Source: Bacteroidota bacterium
GTDB lineage: Bacteria; Bacteroidota; Bacteroidia; Cytophagales; Cyclobacteriaceae
Length of the DNA stretch: 64,000 nucleotides
NCBI GenBank assembly: GCA_018267275.1
Contig: JAFDYV010000007.1
Coordinates: forward strand, 124,001-188,000
Reading direction: 5' to 3'
The notes beneath the pieces are model-generated. The model ran no database searches, was not told the origin of the DNA, and saw nothing but the letters and a program-made list of their open reading frames with translations. How positions within the stretch are numbered: position 1 is the stretch's first letter; each line of letters starts with the position of its first letter. Made by a program: the position numbers and the translations under genes. Shown piece after piece: positions 7,916 through 16,734 of the stretch.

Positions 7916-10222
7916 ATGCAAAACGAGAACATTGCCCGTTGGGTTAAACAAATTGCAGACCAATTTTCCCTATCGCTACAACATGTAAAGGCTGTGGCTG
8001 ATTTATTGGCGGAAGGTGGCACCATTCCATTCATAGCACGTTACCGCAAAGAGCGCACCGGCAGCATGGATGAGGTGATGATCGCCAATGTGCGCGATCG
8101 ATTAGAACAACTGGCGGAGCTCGACAAGCGAAAAGAGACTGTTATTGCATCGATAGAGAAACAGGGTAAGCTTACGCCAGACTTGCTGGGCTCAATTGTG
8201 CTAGCCGAAACGCTGGCCGAGTTGGAAGACATCTATCTGCCATACAGACCCAAGCGCAAGACGCGCGCCAGTGCGGCCAAAGAAAAAGGTCTCGAACCCT
8301 TGGCGGAGAAAATTCTACAACAAGAGAGCTTTGACATCAACGAGTTTGCAAAAACCTTTGTAGATGAAGGCAAAGGAGTTGCTTCTCTTGAAGAAGCGTT
8401 GGCAGGTGCCCGCGACATCATAGCAGAACAAATTAGTGAGCATATTGAAACCCGGAAGAAGGTGCGTGAGTTGTTTTGGAGTGAAGGCACCGTTTCATCA
8501 CATGTCATCAAAAACAAAGAAGCGGAAGGTCAGAAGTACAAGGATTATTTTGAATGGAGCGAGCCGATTGCAAAAACACCATCGCATCGATTGCTGGCCA
8601 TGCGTAGAGGCGAGAAGGAAGGAATACTGTCCTTGACAATTGCGCCACCAGAAGAGTTGGCGATTCAGGCCATTGAACGTACGCATTTGAAAAGTGATAA
8701 CGCTGCAGGGGAACAAGTAAAGATTGCGATAGCCGATGGTTATAAGCGGCTTTTGAGTCCCTCGTTAGAGACAGAGATTCGTGTGGAGTCAAAGATGAAG
8801 GCAGACGAGGAGGCCATCAAAGTATTTGCTGCCAACTTGCGCGAGCTATTGCTCGCTGCTCCTTTGGGTCAGAAAAATGTACTCGCACTCGATCCTGGGT
8901 TCCGCACGGGCTGCAAGGTGGTATGCCTTGATAGCCAAGGCAAATTGCTTCACCATGATGTAGTTTATCCTCACAATGGACAAGGTGAGCGTGCCAAGTC
9001 AGAGACGCTGATCAAAAAATTGTGTGAAGAATATAAAGTGGATGCAATTGCCATTGGCAACGGCACTGCAAGTCGCGAAACCGAGGCGTTCGTAAAAAGC
9101 CTGGGATTGAGCCAGCGCATTTTGGTGGTGATGGTAAATGAGAGCGGTGCCTCGGTATACTCGGCTTCTGAAGTCGCGCGCGATGAGTTTCCTGACAAAG
9201 ATGTAACAGTACGTGGGGCAGTTTCTATTGGCCGCAGGTTAATGGATCCGTTGGCCGAGTTAGTGAAGATTGATGCAAAGTCCATTGGCGTGGGTCAATA
9301 CCAGCACGATGTGGACCAAGTTAAACTCAAGCAAGGACTAGATGATGTTGTGATTAATTGCGTGAACTCGGTGGGCGTGGAAGTAAACACGGCCAGCAAA
9401 GAGTTGCTTTCATATGTTTCTGGTTTAAGTCCTGCACTGGCGAAAAACATTGTTGAGTTTCGCAATCAGCATGGTCCCTTCAAAACACGCGAAGAATTGA
9501 TGCAGGTCAATCGCTTTGGCGAAAAAGTTTTTGAACAAGCGGCCGGTTTCTTGCGCATAGCAAGCTCTGAAAATCCACTTGATGCCAGTGCGGTGCACCC
9601 AGAGAGCTACACTATTGTGAACCAAATGGCGGCAGATGCAGGATGTTCTGTAAAAGATTTGATGACGAAGGCTGAATTGCGCCAGCAGTTGAATTTAGAA
9701 AAGTACATTAACGAAAAGGTAGGGCTGCCTACGCTCAAGGATATTATCAATGAACTAGAGAAACCAGGGCGCGACCCGCGGCAGACGTTTGAAGTATTCA
9801 GTTTTACCGAAGGGGTGTATAAACTGGAAGACTTGAAAGTAGGAATGCAAATACCTGGCATTGTTACCAACGTCACCAATTTTGGTGCGTTTGTGGATAT
9901 AGGTGTTCATCAAGATGGGCTCGTGCACATCAGCCACTTGTCAGACAAGTTTATCAAAGACCCGAAAGAGGCGGTGGCCGTGCAGCAAAAAGTAAAGGTA
10001 ACGGTAGTAGAAGTAGATGTTGAGCGTAAGCGTATCGGTTTGTCTATGAAAACCAATCCGTTTGCCGAACAACAACCTGAGGCAAAGCCCGCTGCCCATC
10101 GCGACAAGCCAAAAGGACACCATGCCCCGAAGCGGCAAGAAGTAAAACCGGCAAAACCGAGGGAGCCTGAGTTATCGATGGAAGAAAAATTGGCGCTGCT
10201 GAAGAATAAATTTAAGAAATAG
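7916..10222 (+). CDS. tex: Tex family RNA-binding transcription accessory protein
   Basis: The protein is a full-length Tex (768 residues from the ATG at 7916). Its order is: N-terminal helical domain (AEGGTIPFIARYRKERTGSM near residue 25), YqgF/RNase H-like domain (NVLALDPGFRTGCKVVCLD), helix-hairpin-helix segments (GVEVNTASKELLSYVSGLSP and NRFGEKVFEQAAGFLRI), and an S1 domain at about 638-710 (GIVTNVTNFGAFVDIGVHQD). A Lys/Pro-rich tail closes it. The open frame extends to 7808, but that extension encodes a non-conserved hydrophobic stretch and contains the -7 box, so 7916 is preferred. Tex proteins bind nucleic acid and affect transcription and stress phenotypes. It is divergent from the LysM operon. 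Confidence 0.95.
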   Translation: MQNENIARWVKQIADQFSLSLQHVKAVADLLAEGGTIPFIARYRKERTGSMDEVMIANVRDRLEQLAELDKRKETVIASIEKQGKLTPDLLGSIVLAETLAELEDIYLPYRPKRKTRASAAKEKGLEPLAEKILQQESFDINEFAKTFVDEGKGVASLEEALAGARDIIAEQISEHIETRKKVRELFWSEGTVSSHVIKNKEAEGQKYKDYFEWSEPIAKTPSHRLLAMRRGEKEGILSLTIAPPEELAIQAIERTHLKSDNAAGEQVKIAIADGYKRLLSPSLETEIRVESKMKADEEAIKVFAANLRELLLAAPLGQKNVLALDPGFRTGCKVVCLDSQGKLLHHDVVYPHNGQGERAKSETLIKKLCEEYKVDAIAIGNGTASRETEAFVKSLGLSQRILVVMVNESGASVYSASEVARDEFPDKDVTVRGAVSIGRRLMDPLAELVKIDAKSIGVGQYQHDVDQVKLKQGLDDVVINCVNSVGVEVNTASKELLSYVSGLSPALAKNIVEFRNQHGPFKTREELMQVNRFGEKVFEQAAGFLRIASSENPLDASAVHPESYTIVNQMAADAGCSVKDLMTKAELRQQLNLEKYINEKVGLPTLKDIINELEKPGRDPRQTFEVFSFTEGVYKLEDLKVGMQIPGIVTNVTNFGAFVDIGVHQDGLVHISHLSDKFIKDPKEAVAVQQKVKVTVVEVDVERKRIGLSMKTNPFAEQQPEAKPAAHRDKPKGHHAPKRQEVKPAKPREPELSMEEKLALLKNKFKK

Positions 10223-10260
10223 AACTCTCAAAAATTGCGGCCTGATCGCAAAAGAAAAAA

Positions 10261-12366
10261 TCAATTGATATTGATTTGCTTCATTTCGCTTTTGAGTTGA
10301 GCAACATAAAGTTTTGATGCCTGGTCGAAATAAAGTTTTTGATAGATCATAGGAATTAAGTTGAGGCCATTTGAAGAGATTACCCCAAAATTTCCAGATT
10401 GCCCGGCAATCAAGTTTCCGTCTCCGGCCTCTTCCAAATAATCGAAGCGCGCTTCAATTTCAATTTGTCCCTTTTGCGTAGCACGTCCCTTTTTGTTATT
10501 GGTGACGAGGGCCAACTTGCCATTCGGCAATATTTGCACGGCATCGTACCTAAAACTCAAAACAGTCTGGCCGCGCATGTCGATGGCACCGTATTTACCA
10601 TTTTGGCGAGCCAAGCAAATACCTTTCTGAAATCCCGAAACCCACTGATAATTTGGGTGTACGATTATTTCATCGCGCATATTGATGAAACCCCATTTGC
10701 CAATCAATTTGATAGGTGCCAATCCCTCCCTAAAGTCTTGAATGCTGTCGTATCGGTTGGCGATGCGCAATTTACCCTTGCCATCGATGAAGCCGAACTT
10801 ACCGTCTTTTTGCACTCCGCGCATTCCCTCGCTTTCGCGAGAGACCTGTGTCACGCGCTCAATAGTTGGCAGTGTTGGCGTAGGGAGTAGGGCACCATCA
10901 TAAGTTAATCTTCGCGCGGTTCCGTCAGGCAGTAGTTCTATCCAATACTCTTTTTCGAATTTTGTGGCGTGAGGTGTGAAGTAAATGACTTGACCTTCAA
11001 ATGTTTTTAAGAATGAATTTTCCGGTTGCTGTTGCAAGTATCGAGTTTCATTCACCAACCGCAACGGATACGGCTGTGGTGCCACTTTCCAATTCTCATG
11101 AAAATCCATAACACCGTACTGGCCTTTGAACTTGACTGCAGCCATCGTGCCGTTGACTTGTAAAATGGAATCAAACACGCAATGTAAAATTTCCTTTCCA
11201 TCACCATCTACCAGCCCTTCAAAATTGCGGTGACGGGCAACATACAGTTCTTGATTTGGCTCCAAGAGTTGATAGTATTTGTCGGTTTTCACCAGTCCAT
11301 TAACGTCTATCAGTTGCCAGCCAATGGACTTGGTGAATGCCAAAATATTTCGACCATCGCCTTTCAGGCTATCGTAGAGAAAATCTATGCGTGTTTTGTT
11401 TTGTAGGTCAATCAATCCATATTTTTTTCCGTGACGCGCAATAAAAAACCTGTCGCATTGCGCCAGTGATTCATAAACTATTGGTATTACAGTTTGCAGG
11501 TTAAAATCAACTATACCAAACTTATTGGCGCGCGCCACCAGCTGAAGGCCATTTGCAAGTGATGTGAGTTCATCTGCATGAAATGCTTTCTGTGTTTCAT
11601 TTTTGGCATTCAGCCATCTCCATTCATTTGGCAATTGCGCGAATACTTGACCTTCGGTATCAATTTTGATTGACTGATAAACTGGTTGTAATGTGATGGT
11701 GCCTTCGCGGTTCATTAAGCCCTGCAAAGAATTCTGATAAACGATAGCAAACCCTTTGTAGAAAGCAGACACACTATCGATGGTGAAATCAGTTACGGCT
11801 CGCCCATCCTCATTATACAGCGCCATCTTTCCGTCAAGTTGCTGCACGGCAAATCGTAGCGTGCCCAGCGAAAAAATGTTTTTGTAGGCCAGTGGTAGCA
11901 ATAATTTATTCTGTAGGTCGGTAAGTCCAAACCAAAACTTTCCATTCGTTAAATTGAAGACGATCGCCCGCATGCCATTGATTTGAATGCCATCGTAAGC
12001 AAATGGAATTTTTATTTGACCTTGCAGATTCAGCACACCGGCTTTTGTGGCCACCGGACTCACTTTTTTTCTTACTACAATATTGTCTGCACCGCCATAA
12101 ACCAGTGTTTCATATTCCGCTGGCGTAACAAACTGTTTTTGTAAATTAATAATACCCCATTGCTGCTTGGCACGATAGCCCGTAACATTTCCAATCACAG
12201 AAAAACTGCCGTCTGACCAGCCCAATGCTTCAAAGGATGCGGGGATGATGATTTGCCCTTGCTCGTTTTTGATGCCTTGCTTTCCGTTTTCTTGGTAGAG
12301 TTGGTAAACCTCAGCCTTTGCGCCTACCGCCCAAAAAACCAACACCACAAAAAAAGATGCTTTCAT
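10261..12366 (-). CDS. WG-repeat (KWG) secreted protein
   Basis: This is a protein of about 700 residues made almost entirely of WG/KWG repeats of 35-45 residues. Examples are KQWGIINLQKQFVTPAEYE, GKFGFIDGKGKLRIANRYD, GKWGFINMRDEIIVHPNYQ and GKYGAIDMRGQTVLSFRYD. The N-terminus from ATG 12366 is a clear signal peptide (MKASFFVVLVFWAVGAKAE); the frame could start six codons earlier but without conservation. WG-repeat proteins are common in Bacteroidota and have no well-defined biochemical role; they probably form extended beta structures for binding. A -7-like box lies 6 bp upstream. Convergent with tex. Confidence 0.88.
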   Translation of the reverse strand: MKASFFVVLVFWAVGAKAEVYQLYQENGKQGIKNEQGQIIIPASFEALGWSDGSFSVIGNVTGYRAKQQWGIINLQKQFVTPAEYETLVYGGADNIVVRKKVSPVATKAGVLNLQGQIKIPFAYDGIQINGMRAIVFNLTNGKFWFGLTDLQNKLLLPLAYKNIFSLGTLRFAVQQLDGKMALYNEDGRAVTDFTIDSVSAFYKGFAIVYQNSLQGLMNREGTITLQPVYQSIKIDTEGQVFAQLPNEWRWLNAKNETQKAFHADELTSLANGLQLVARANKFGIVDFNLQTVIPIVYESLAQCDRFFIARHGKKYGLIDLQNKTRIDFLYDSLKGDGRNILAFTKSIGWQLIDVNGLVKTDKYYQLLEPNQELYVARHRNFEGLVDGDGKEILHCVFDSILQVNGTMAAVKFKGQYGVMDFHENWKVAPQPYPLRLVNETRYLQQQPENSFLKTFEGQVIYFTPHATKFEKEYWIELLPDGTARRLTYDGALLPTPTLPTIERVTQVSRESEGMRGVQKDGKFGFIDGKGKLRIANRYDSIQDFREGLAPIKLIGKWGFINMRDEIIVHPNYQWVSGFQKGICLARQNGKYGAIDMRGQTVLSFRYDAVQILPNGKLALVTNNKKGRATQKGQIEIEARFDYLEEAGDGNLIAGQSGNFGVISSNGLNLIPMIYQKLYFDQASKLYVAQLKSEMKQININ

Positions 12367-12371
12367 CCTTG

Positions 12372-12379
12372 CAAAGATA
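12372..12379 (-). promoter_or_regulatory. Candidate -7 box for the WG-repeat gene
   Basis: CAAAGATA on the plus strand reads TATCTTTG on the minus strand, matching TAnnTTTG. No good -33 TTTG is seen 19 bases upstream. If used, the leader would be only a few bases before the ATG at 12366, which supports that start over the upstream one. Confidence 0.35.
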
Positions 12380-12503
12380 ACCAAATCAACCCCTTTTTTT
12401 CGTGGAAAAAGCGCGGCAAGTAACCCTGTATCGGAATTTTTTTGACATTTGCGGGGTTATAAGCGAATCTTACCAACAGAAGTAAGGATATCAAAGACAG
12501 ACT

Positions 12504-13880
12504 ATGTACATCGAACAACTTTATACGAATTGTTTGGCAGAGGCGGCCTACTACATTGAATCAGATGGTGAGGCGGCTATCATCGATCCTATTCGCGAAA
12601 CAGAACCTTACACCTCGTTGGCGCAAAAGCGAAATGCTACGATCAAATTTATATTCGAAACACATTTTCATGCTGACTTTGTATCCGGCCATATAGATTT
12701 GGCCAAGAAGGTGAATGCTCCGATTGTTTACGGACCCCAAGCGCACACAGACTACAAAGTTTACAATGCAGCGGATGGCGAGGAATTCAAATTAGGCAAA
12801 CTCACCATAAAAGTATTGCATACACCGGGCCATACACCAGAGTCGAGTTGCTACTTGCTCTTGGATGAAAACAAAAAACCACATGCCGTTTTTACCGGAG
12901 ATACATTGTTTGTGGGTGATGTGGGTCGGCCTGATTTATTGGATGGTGTGATGACACGCGAAGAGTTGGCAAGTATGTTATACGATTCGCTCAATAATAA
13001 AATCAAAACGTTGCCCAACGAAACCATTGTTTATCCCGCTCACGGCCCGGGCTCTGCATGCGGAAAGAATATTGGCAAAGAGACCTTTTCTACGATAGGC
13101 GAGCAGAAAAAATTCAATTACGCTTTGAAAGATATTTCTCGCGAGGATTTTATCGCACAAGTAACCGAGGGTATCCTTCCTCCGCCAAGCTATTTCTTTG
13201 AAGATGCGCGCATCAACAAACAAGGCTATACTTCAGTAGATCAAGTACTGGCTGCAAGCAACCGCGCGTTGACGGTGCAGCAATTCAAAGAACAACTTCA
13301 GCGTGGTGCATTGGTACTTGATACACGTAAGGCTGACGATTTTGAAAAGGGCTTTATCAAAGGCGCGATTAACATTGGTCTGAATGGGCAGTATGCCATT
13401 TGGGTAGGCACGCTGATTGATATTAGGCAACCGTTGTTGCTCGTAACAGACGAGGGTACCGAGCATGAATCGGTGTTGCGCTTGGCGAGAGTGGGCTATG
13501 AAAATGTGGTGGGATATTTAAAGGGAGGCATTCGTAGTTGGGATGAACCGCTTGACACCGTGCATTCAATCACTCCGGAGCAAATGAAAAATGAAATTCA
13601 GAAAGACACTGAAATATTGGATGTGCGCAAGCCCGGTGAGTGGAATACCAGCCATTTAAAAGATGCGCAGTTTGTGCCTCTGGCCGATTTTCCAAAGAAC
13701 ATAAAGCCTTTGAACAAACATAAGCAATACATTGTGCATTGTGGTGGTGGCTATCGATCGATGACGGCAATCTCGATTATGAAGCGCGAGGGCTTTACGA
13801 ACTTGACAAACGTTTATGGCGGATTTACAGCCATGGTGAATGCAGGGCTGGAGATCGAGACTGAGGTAAGTTTGGTATAG
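12504..13880 (+). CDS. MBL-fold metallohydrolase with tandem rhodanese domains
   Basis: The 458-residue protein has an N-terminal metallo-beta-lactamase domain of the persulfide dioxygenase/glyoxalase II type. Its metal ligands are THFHADFVSGH (His54, His56, Asp58, His63), HTPGHTPES, FTGDTLFVGDVGRPDLL and YPAHGPGS. Two rhodanese domains follow (about 260-360 and 365-455). The second has the active-site loop HCGGGYRSM with its Cys. The first lacks the Cys (LLVTDEGTEHES) and is probably non-catalytic. This architecture is known for bacterial ETHE1-like enzymes that oxidise glutathione or other persulfides and handle sulfane sulfur. No sulfide:quinone reductase or regulator is adjacent. The ATG start fits the family's N-terminus. 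Confidence 0.92.
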   Translation: MYIEQLYTNCLAEAAYYIESDGEAAIIDPIRETEPYTSLAQKRNATIKFIFETHFHADFVSGHIDLAKKVNAPIVYGPQAHTDYKVYNAADGEEFKLGKLTIKVLHTPGHTPESSCYLLLDENKKPHAVFTGDTLFVGDVGRPDLLDGVMTREELASMLYDSLNNKIKTLPNETIVYPAHGPGSACGKNIGKETFSTIGEQKKFNYALKDISREDFIAQVTEGILPPPSYFFEDARINKQGYTSVDQVLAASNRALTVQQFKEQLQRGALVLDTRKADDFEKGFIKGAINIGLNGQYAIWVGTLIDIRQPLLLVTDEGTEHESVLRLARVGYENVVGYLKGGIRSWDEPLDTVHSITPEQMKNEIQKDTEILDVRKPGEWNTSHLKDAQFVPLADFPKNIKPLNKHKQYIVHCGGGYRSMTAISIMKREGFTNLTNVYGGFTAMVNAGLEIETEVSLV

Positions 13881-13900
13881 CTGATTCTGGATTGTGGACA

Positions 13901-13948
13901 CTGGATACTAGTACTAGAATCCAGTATCTAGTATCCAGTATCTAGTTT
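13901..13948. repeat. Short tandem and inverted repeat at the 3' end of mocA
   Basis: A 14-bp unit CCAGTATCTAGTAT occurs at 13921-13934 and again with one change at 13935-13948. CTGGATACTAG (13901-13911) is the exact reverse complement of CTAGTATCCAG (13928-13938), so the block can also form a hairpin. It covers the stop codon and last codons of mocA (LDTGY). It could act as a terminator for either converging gene, though no T-run follows. Confidence 0.7.
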
Positions 13949-14764
13949 ATTTAAATCTTCAGGCGTATCAATATCAATTTCACCCCCATCAAATGGGATG
14001 GAGACAACTTGCTCGGGGTGTTGTTGAATCAGTTTTTTAGCTCCTTCGTTGTCGCCAGTTTGCTGTAAAAAGGTGAACATTTCTTTCTTGAACAAAGCCG
14101 GTACGCCAAGCGTGCTTCCGTAAGAAGAACAAGCAATCGCTTGAGCATTGTTAGCCGCGCATTCAATTAAAAGTTTCAGGTGTTGCTCAGTTAGCCGAGG
14201 CTGATCGCACACCAGCACCGTGATGGCTTTTGTTGTTGGCCACCTTGAAAGAATTTCCTTTACCCCAACTTTCAAACTGCAACCCATCCCTTTTTGCCAG
14301 TCTTGATTGTTTACCACATGAGCCGATCGATTGGCTATTTCTTTAGCGTGATTGTCGAAGTTGCTTCCCAACACCACCACCACGTGTTGGGATATAGCGC
14401 AAGCAATAGATGCAGTGCGCTGTAGCAGCGATTGACCTTGGTATTGCAATAGTTGTTTGGACTGACCTAAGCGTGATGAGGAGCCCGCGGCTAAGATTAG
14501 AATTGCTGACTCGCCCACGTTCGACTCACCCCCGTCCGATGCAAGTTCCCCATCCACCTCGACTACTAACTTTTTTTCCGCGCAATAGAAATCTGCGATA
14601 TAAAATTGTTCTTGCTCGCCAGAATAGTTGAAAGGAATGGGGTGCTGACGAATGAACTTGTAGCCCTCAAGCTTGCGATTTCGAAGATTTGCCCAAAGCA
14701 ATTTTTCCGCAGGAGTTTGACTTTTTCTAAGTTCGCGGGCGATATGGAGAATCTTGTTTTTCAT
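13928..14764 (-). CDS. MocA-like nucleotidyltransferase fused to a truncated DUF559 domain
   Basis: The 278-residue frame from ATG 14764 joins two unrelated parts. Residues 1 to about 73 are the first half of a DUF559/Vsr-like endonuclease domain (AREL-K-QTPAEKLLWANLR, YIADFYCAEKKLVVEVDGE). The domain stops directly after VEVDG, so its C-terminal half is missing. From about residue 87 a complete MobA/MocA-type nucleotidyltransferase begins: ILAAGSSSRLGQSKQLL, CDQPRLTEQHL, and closing INTPED-like 'DIDTPEDLN'. MocA enzymes attach CMP to molybdopterin for xanthine dehydrogenase-family enzymes. An in-frame GTG at 14518 (SN-VGESAILIL) could be the original mocA start, giving about 195 residues. 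The gene lies 25 bp after xdhC in the same direction. The final five residues come from a short repeat. Confidence 0.85.
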   Translation of the reverse strand: MKNKILHIARELRKSQTPAEKLLWANLRNRKLEGYKFIRQHPIPFNYSGEQEQFYIADFYCAEKKLVVEVDGELASDGGESNVGESAILILAAGSSSRLGQSKQLLQYQGQSLLQRTASIACAISQHVVVVLGSNFDNHAKEIANRSAHVVNNQDWQKGMGCSLKVGVKEILSRWPTTKAITVLVCDQPRLTEQHLKLLIECAANNAQAIACSSYGSTLGVPALFKKEMFTFLQQTGDNEGAKKLIQQHPEQVVSIPFDGGEIDIDTPEDLNKLDTGY

Positions 14765-14789
14765 CACGAACTAACACCGATAGAGACTC

Positions 14790-15929
14790 TTACTCAAAGT
14801 ACGCCTGTTTCAGCACTTGGTCACTATTCGGTTCACGTTGGTGAATGGGGCCTGGGTTGTGTTTCAAAAACCCGCCCGTGCGATTGGTAAACTTGCTTTG
14901 AATTTCAGCAATAATAGAAATAGCAATTTCATCGGCTGCTTCGGCACCAATATCTAAGCCGATAGGGGAGTGAATGCGCTGCAGCTGCTCTGACGAAAGT
15001 TCAATCCCTGCGTTCTTGAATTCCGCCATCATTTTTTCAAAACGCTTCCGCGGACCCAAAATGCCAACATAAGGTGCAGGCGTGTTGATTAGCTTTCTTA
15101 GCACATCGCGGTCGTACTCATAATTGTGAGACATCAGCACGCATGCGGTGTAGGGCGTAATGTTAAAGTCGCGATCAATAAACTCTCGTTGGCACAGCGA
15201 AAGTCTATCGGCTTGCGGAAAAAAGATAGGTGCAATGTGAGCAACGCATTCATCTGTTACCTGCACTTCCCATCCCAAATTTTTTGCCAGTTGGCTCACC
15301 GGCCGCGCGTCAAATCCACCTCCAAATAGAATCAATGAAACCGAAGGTTGAATCAATTCAAGGAAGACTTCAAACGCTTCACCATTACACGATAAATTTA
15401 TTGTTTCTGATTTCTTGGAATCGAATATTCGCTTCAACAATGGAGTGACATCATTTGCCAACGCCCTGTTCGAAAATCCATCGGTAGCAGCACCATTGGT
15501 CATTAGGAGTTTTTCACCTGTGCCGTTGCCTCTGATAATCGTTGCAATGGCTACAGGTTGATTTGCCGCAATGCACTTCTCAAAAACTTCAATTGGATCG
15601 TTTTCGCTTGCAATTGGTTCAATTAGCACATCAATCACCCCATTGCAACCGAGGCTGATGCCCAAATTCTGATTGCTCTCTTCGCGTGTATCATAAGTAA
15701 CTGTCATCGCTTTTTTTTCCATCATCACCTGACGGGCTTTTCGCAATGCATCTCCTTCCAAGCATCCTCCGCTAATCGAACCCACCCACTTGCCATCGTC
15801 TGTAATGTACATTCTTGCACCTGGGCTGCGGTAAGACGATCCTTTTACCTTTACCACGGTGGCGATGGCGGCCTGGCGTTTGTTATCGGCCATCCGATGG
15901 GCGGCAAGTATGGCTTTCAGTTCCTTCAT
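14790..15929 (-). CDS. xdhC: XdhC family molybdenum-cofactor insertion protein
   Basis: The 379-residue protein has the N-terminal XdhC/CoxI domain with GSSYRSPGARMYITDDGKW and GSISGGCLEGDALRKAR. The C-terminal Rossmann-like domain begins LILFGGGFDARPVSQLAKNLGW, and later VGILGPRKRF and HSPIGLDIGAEAADEIAISI. XdhC proteins bind molybdenum cofactor, help sulfurate it and insert it into xanthine dehydrogenase-family enzymes. The downstream mocA fits this role. No molybdoenzyme structural genes are in the window, so the client must be elsewhere, probably beyond this locus. The ATG at 15929 is the first start in frame and matches the family. Confidence 0.92.
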   Translation of the reverse strand: MKELKAILAAHRMADNKRQAAIATVVKVKGSSYRSPGARMYITDDGKWVGSISGGCLEGDALRKARQVMMEKKAMTVTYDTREESNQNLGISLGCNGVIDVLIEPIASENDPIEVFEKCIAANQPVAIATIIRGNGTGEKLLMTNGAATDGFSNRALANDVTPLLKRIFDSKKSETINLSCNGEAFEVFLELIQPSVSLILFGGGFDARPVSQLAKNLGWEVQVTDECVAHIAPIFFPQADRLSLCQREFIDRDFNITPYTACVLMSHNYEYDRDVLRKLINTPAPYVGILGPRKRFEKMMAEFKNAGIELSSEQLQRIHSPIGLDIGAEAADEIAISIIAEIQSKFTNRTGGFLKHNPGPIHQREPNSDQVLKQAYFE

Positions 15930-16006
15930 GTAGTAATTTACATTAGCATAATTACAGATTTTGAGTCAAATAAACCACGACACCCGTTAGCCTACGGAAA
16001 AACCAA

Positions 16007-16014
16007 TATTTTTG
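16007..16014 (+). promoter_or_regulatory. Candidate -7 box of udk
   Basis: TATTTTTG matches TAnnTTTG. The -33 region (GTTAG near 15986) is a weak match at 17-18 bases. The predicted transcript would begin near 16019, about 9 bases before the ATG of the uridine kinase gene. Confidence 0.4.
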
Positions 16015-16027
16015 TGACTACAAACCT

Positions 16028-16657
16028 ATGAGTAAACCCTACACCATCGGCATCACGGGCGGAAGCGGCTCTGGCAAAACGTTTTTTTTGCAAGGCCTGA
16101 GTGCCATGTTTAAACCTGAAGATATTTGTCTGATTTCGCAAGACAACTACTACAAGCCAAGAAATCAACAACCTGTAGATGAGAACGGGGTTCAGAATTT
16201 TGATTTACCGGTTTCTATTGACCGTGAAGCATTTTTAATTGACCTGTTGAAAATCAAATCAGGCCAGAACGTTTTAAAAAAGGAATACACGTTCAATAAT
16301 CCAAATGCTGAGCCGAAACTACTCGAATTCAAATCAGCACCCATTATCATAGTGGAAGGGCTGTTCGTTCAGTTTTTCGAGGAAATTGAAAAGGAGTTGG
16401 ACCTGCGAATATTTATTGAAGCCAAAGACCATGTAAAATTGGGCAGGCGCATCAAACGCGACCAAGTAGAGCGAGGTTATGATTTAGATGACGTGTTGTA
16501 CCGGTACCAGTACCATGTGATGCCTATTTACGAGAGCCAGATTGAACCCCTTAAACATCAGGCAGACTTGGTTATTCCGAATAACAGCAACTTTACGCGT
16601 GCGCTAGATGTGTTGGCAAACTACTTAAGATCAAAAGTTGGGGCTTTGGCCAATTAG
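16028..16657 (+). CDS. udk: Uridine kinase
   Basis: The 209-residue protein is a P-loop uridine/cytidine kinase that makes UMP and CMP in pyrimidine salvage. The Walker A loop is GITGGSGSGKT at residues 8-18. The conserved SQDNYYKPRNQQ follows, then the NFDLPVSIDREAF substrate segment, IIVEGLFVQFFEEIEKELDLRIFIE and the lid with RRIKRDQVERGYDLDDVLYRY. Its length is that of the family. It is convergent with a membrane-protein gene, and a hairpin sits between them. Phosphoribulokinase-like relatives exist, but the kinase motif set here is of the uridine type. Confidence 0.93.
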   Translation: MSKPYTIGITGGSGSGKTFFLQGLSAMFKPEDICLISQDNYYKPRNQQPVDENGVQNFDLPVSIDREAFLIDLLKIKSGQNVLKKEYTFNNPNAEPKLLEFKSAPIIIVEGLFVQFFEEIEKELDLRIFIEAKDHVKLGRRIKRDQVERGYDLDDVLYRYQYHVMPIYESQIEPLKHQADLVIPNNSNFTRALDVLANYLRSKVGALAN

Positions 16658-16704
16658 CAACGATAACCAAGCATTGGAATATTTGCAGAAAAAAACTAGA
16701 AAAA

Positions 16705-16733
16705 AAAGGCTGTGGTGTAAGTTCCCGGCCTTT
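16705..16733. terminator. Possible bidirectional terminator between converging genes
   Basis: AAAGGC pairs with GCCTTT across a 17-base loop, flanked by A-rich and T-rich tracts. It lies between the stops of udk and the converging membrane-protein gene. The stem is short, so this is tentative. Confidence 0.45.
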
Positions 16734-16734
16734 C

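Noticed and set aside
10399..10890. 163-codon plus-strand frame antisense to the WG-repeat gene
   Set aside because: It has no domains, and the opposite strand carries an unmistakable repeat protein.
13901..13948. Ends of an insertion sequence
   Set aside because: The inverted arms are only 11 bp, enclose 16 bp, and no transposase or target duplication is present.
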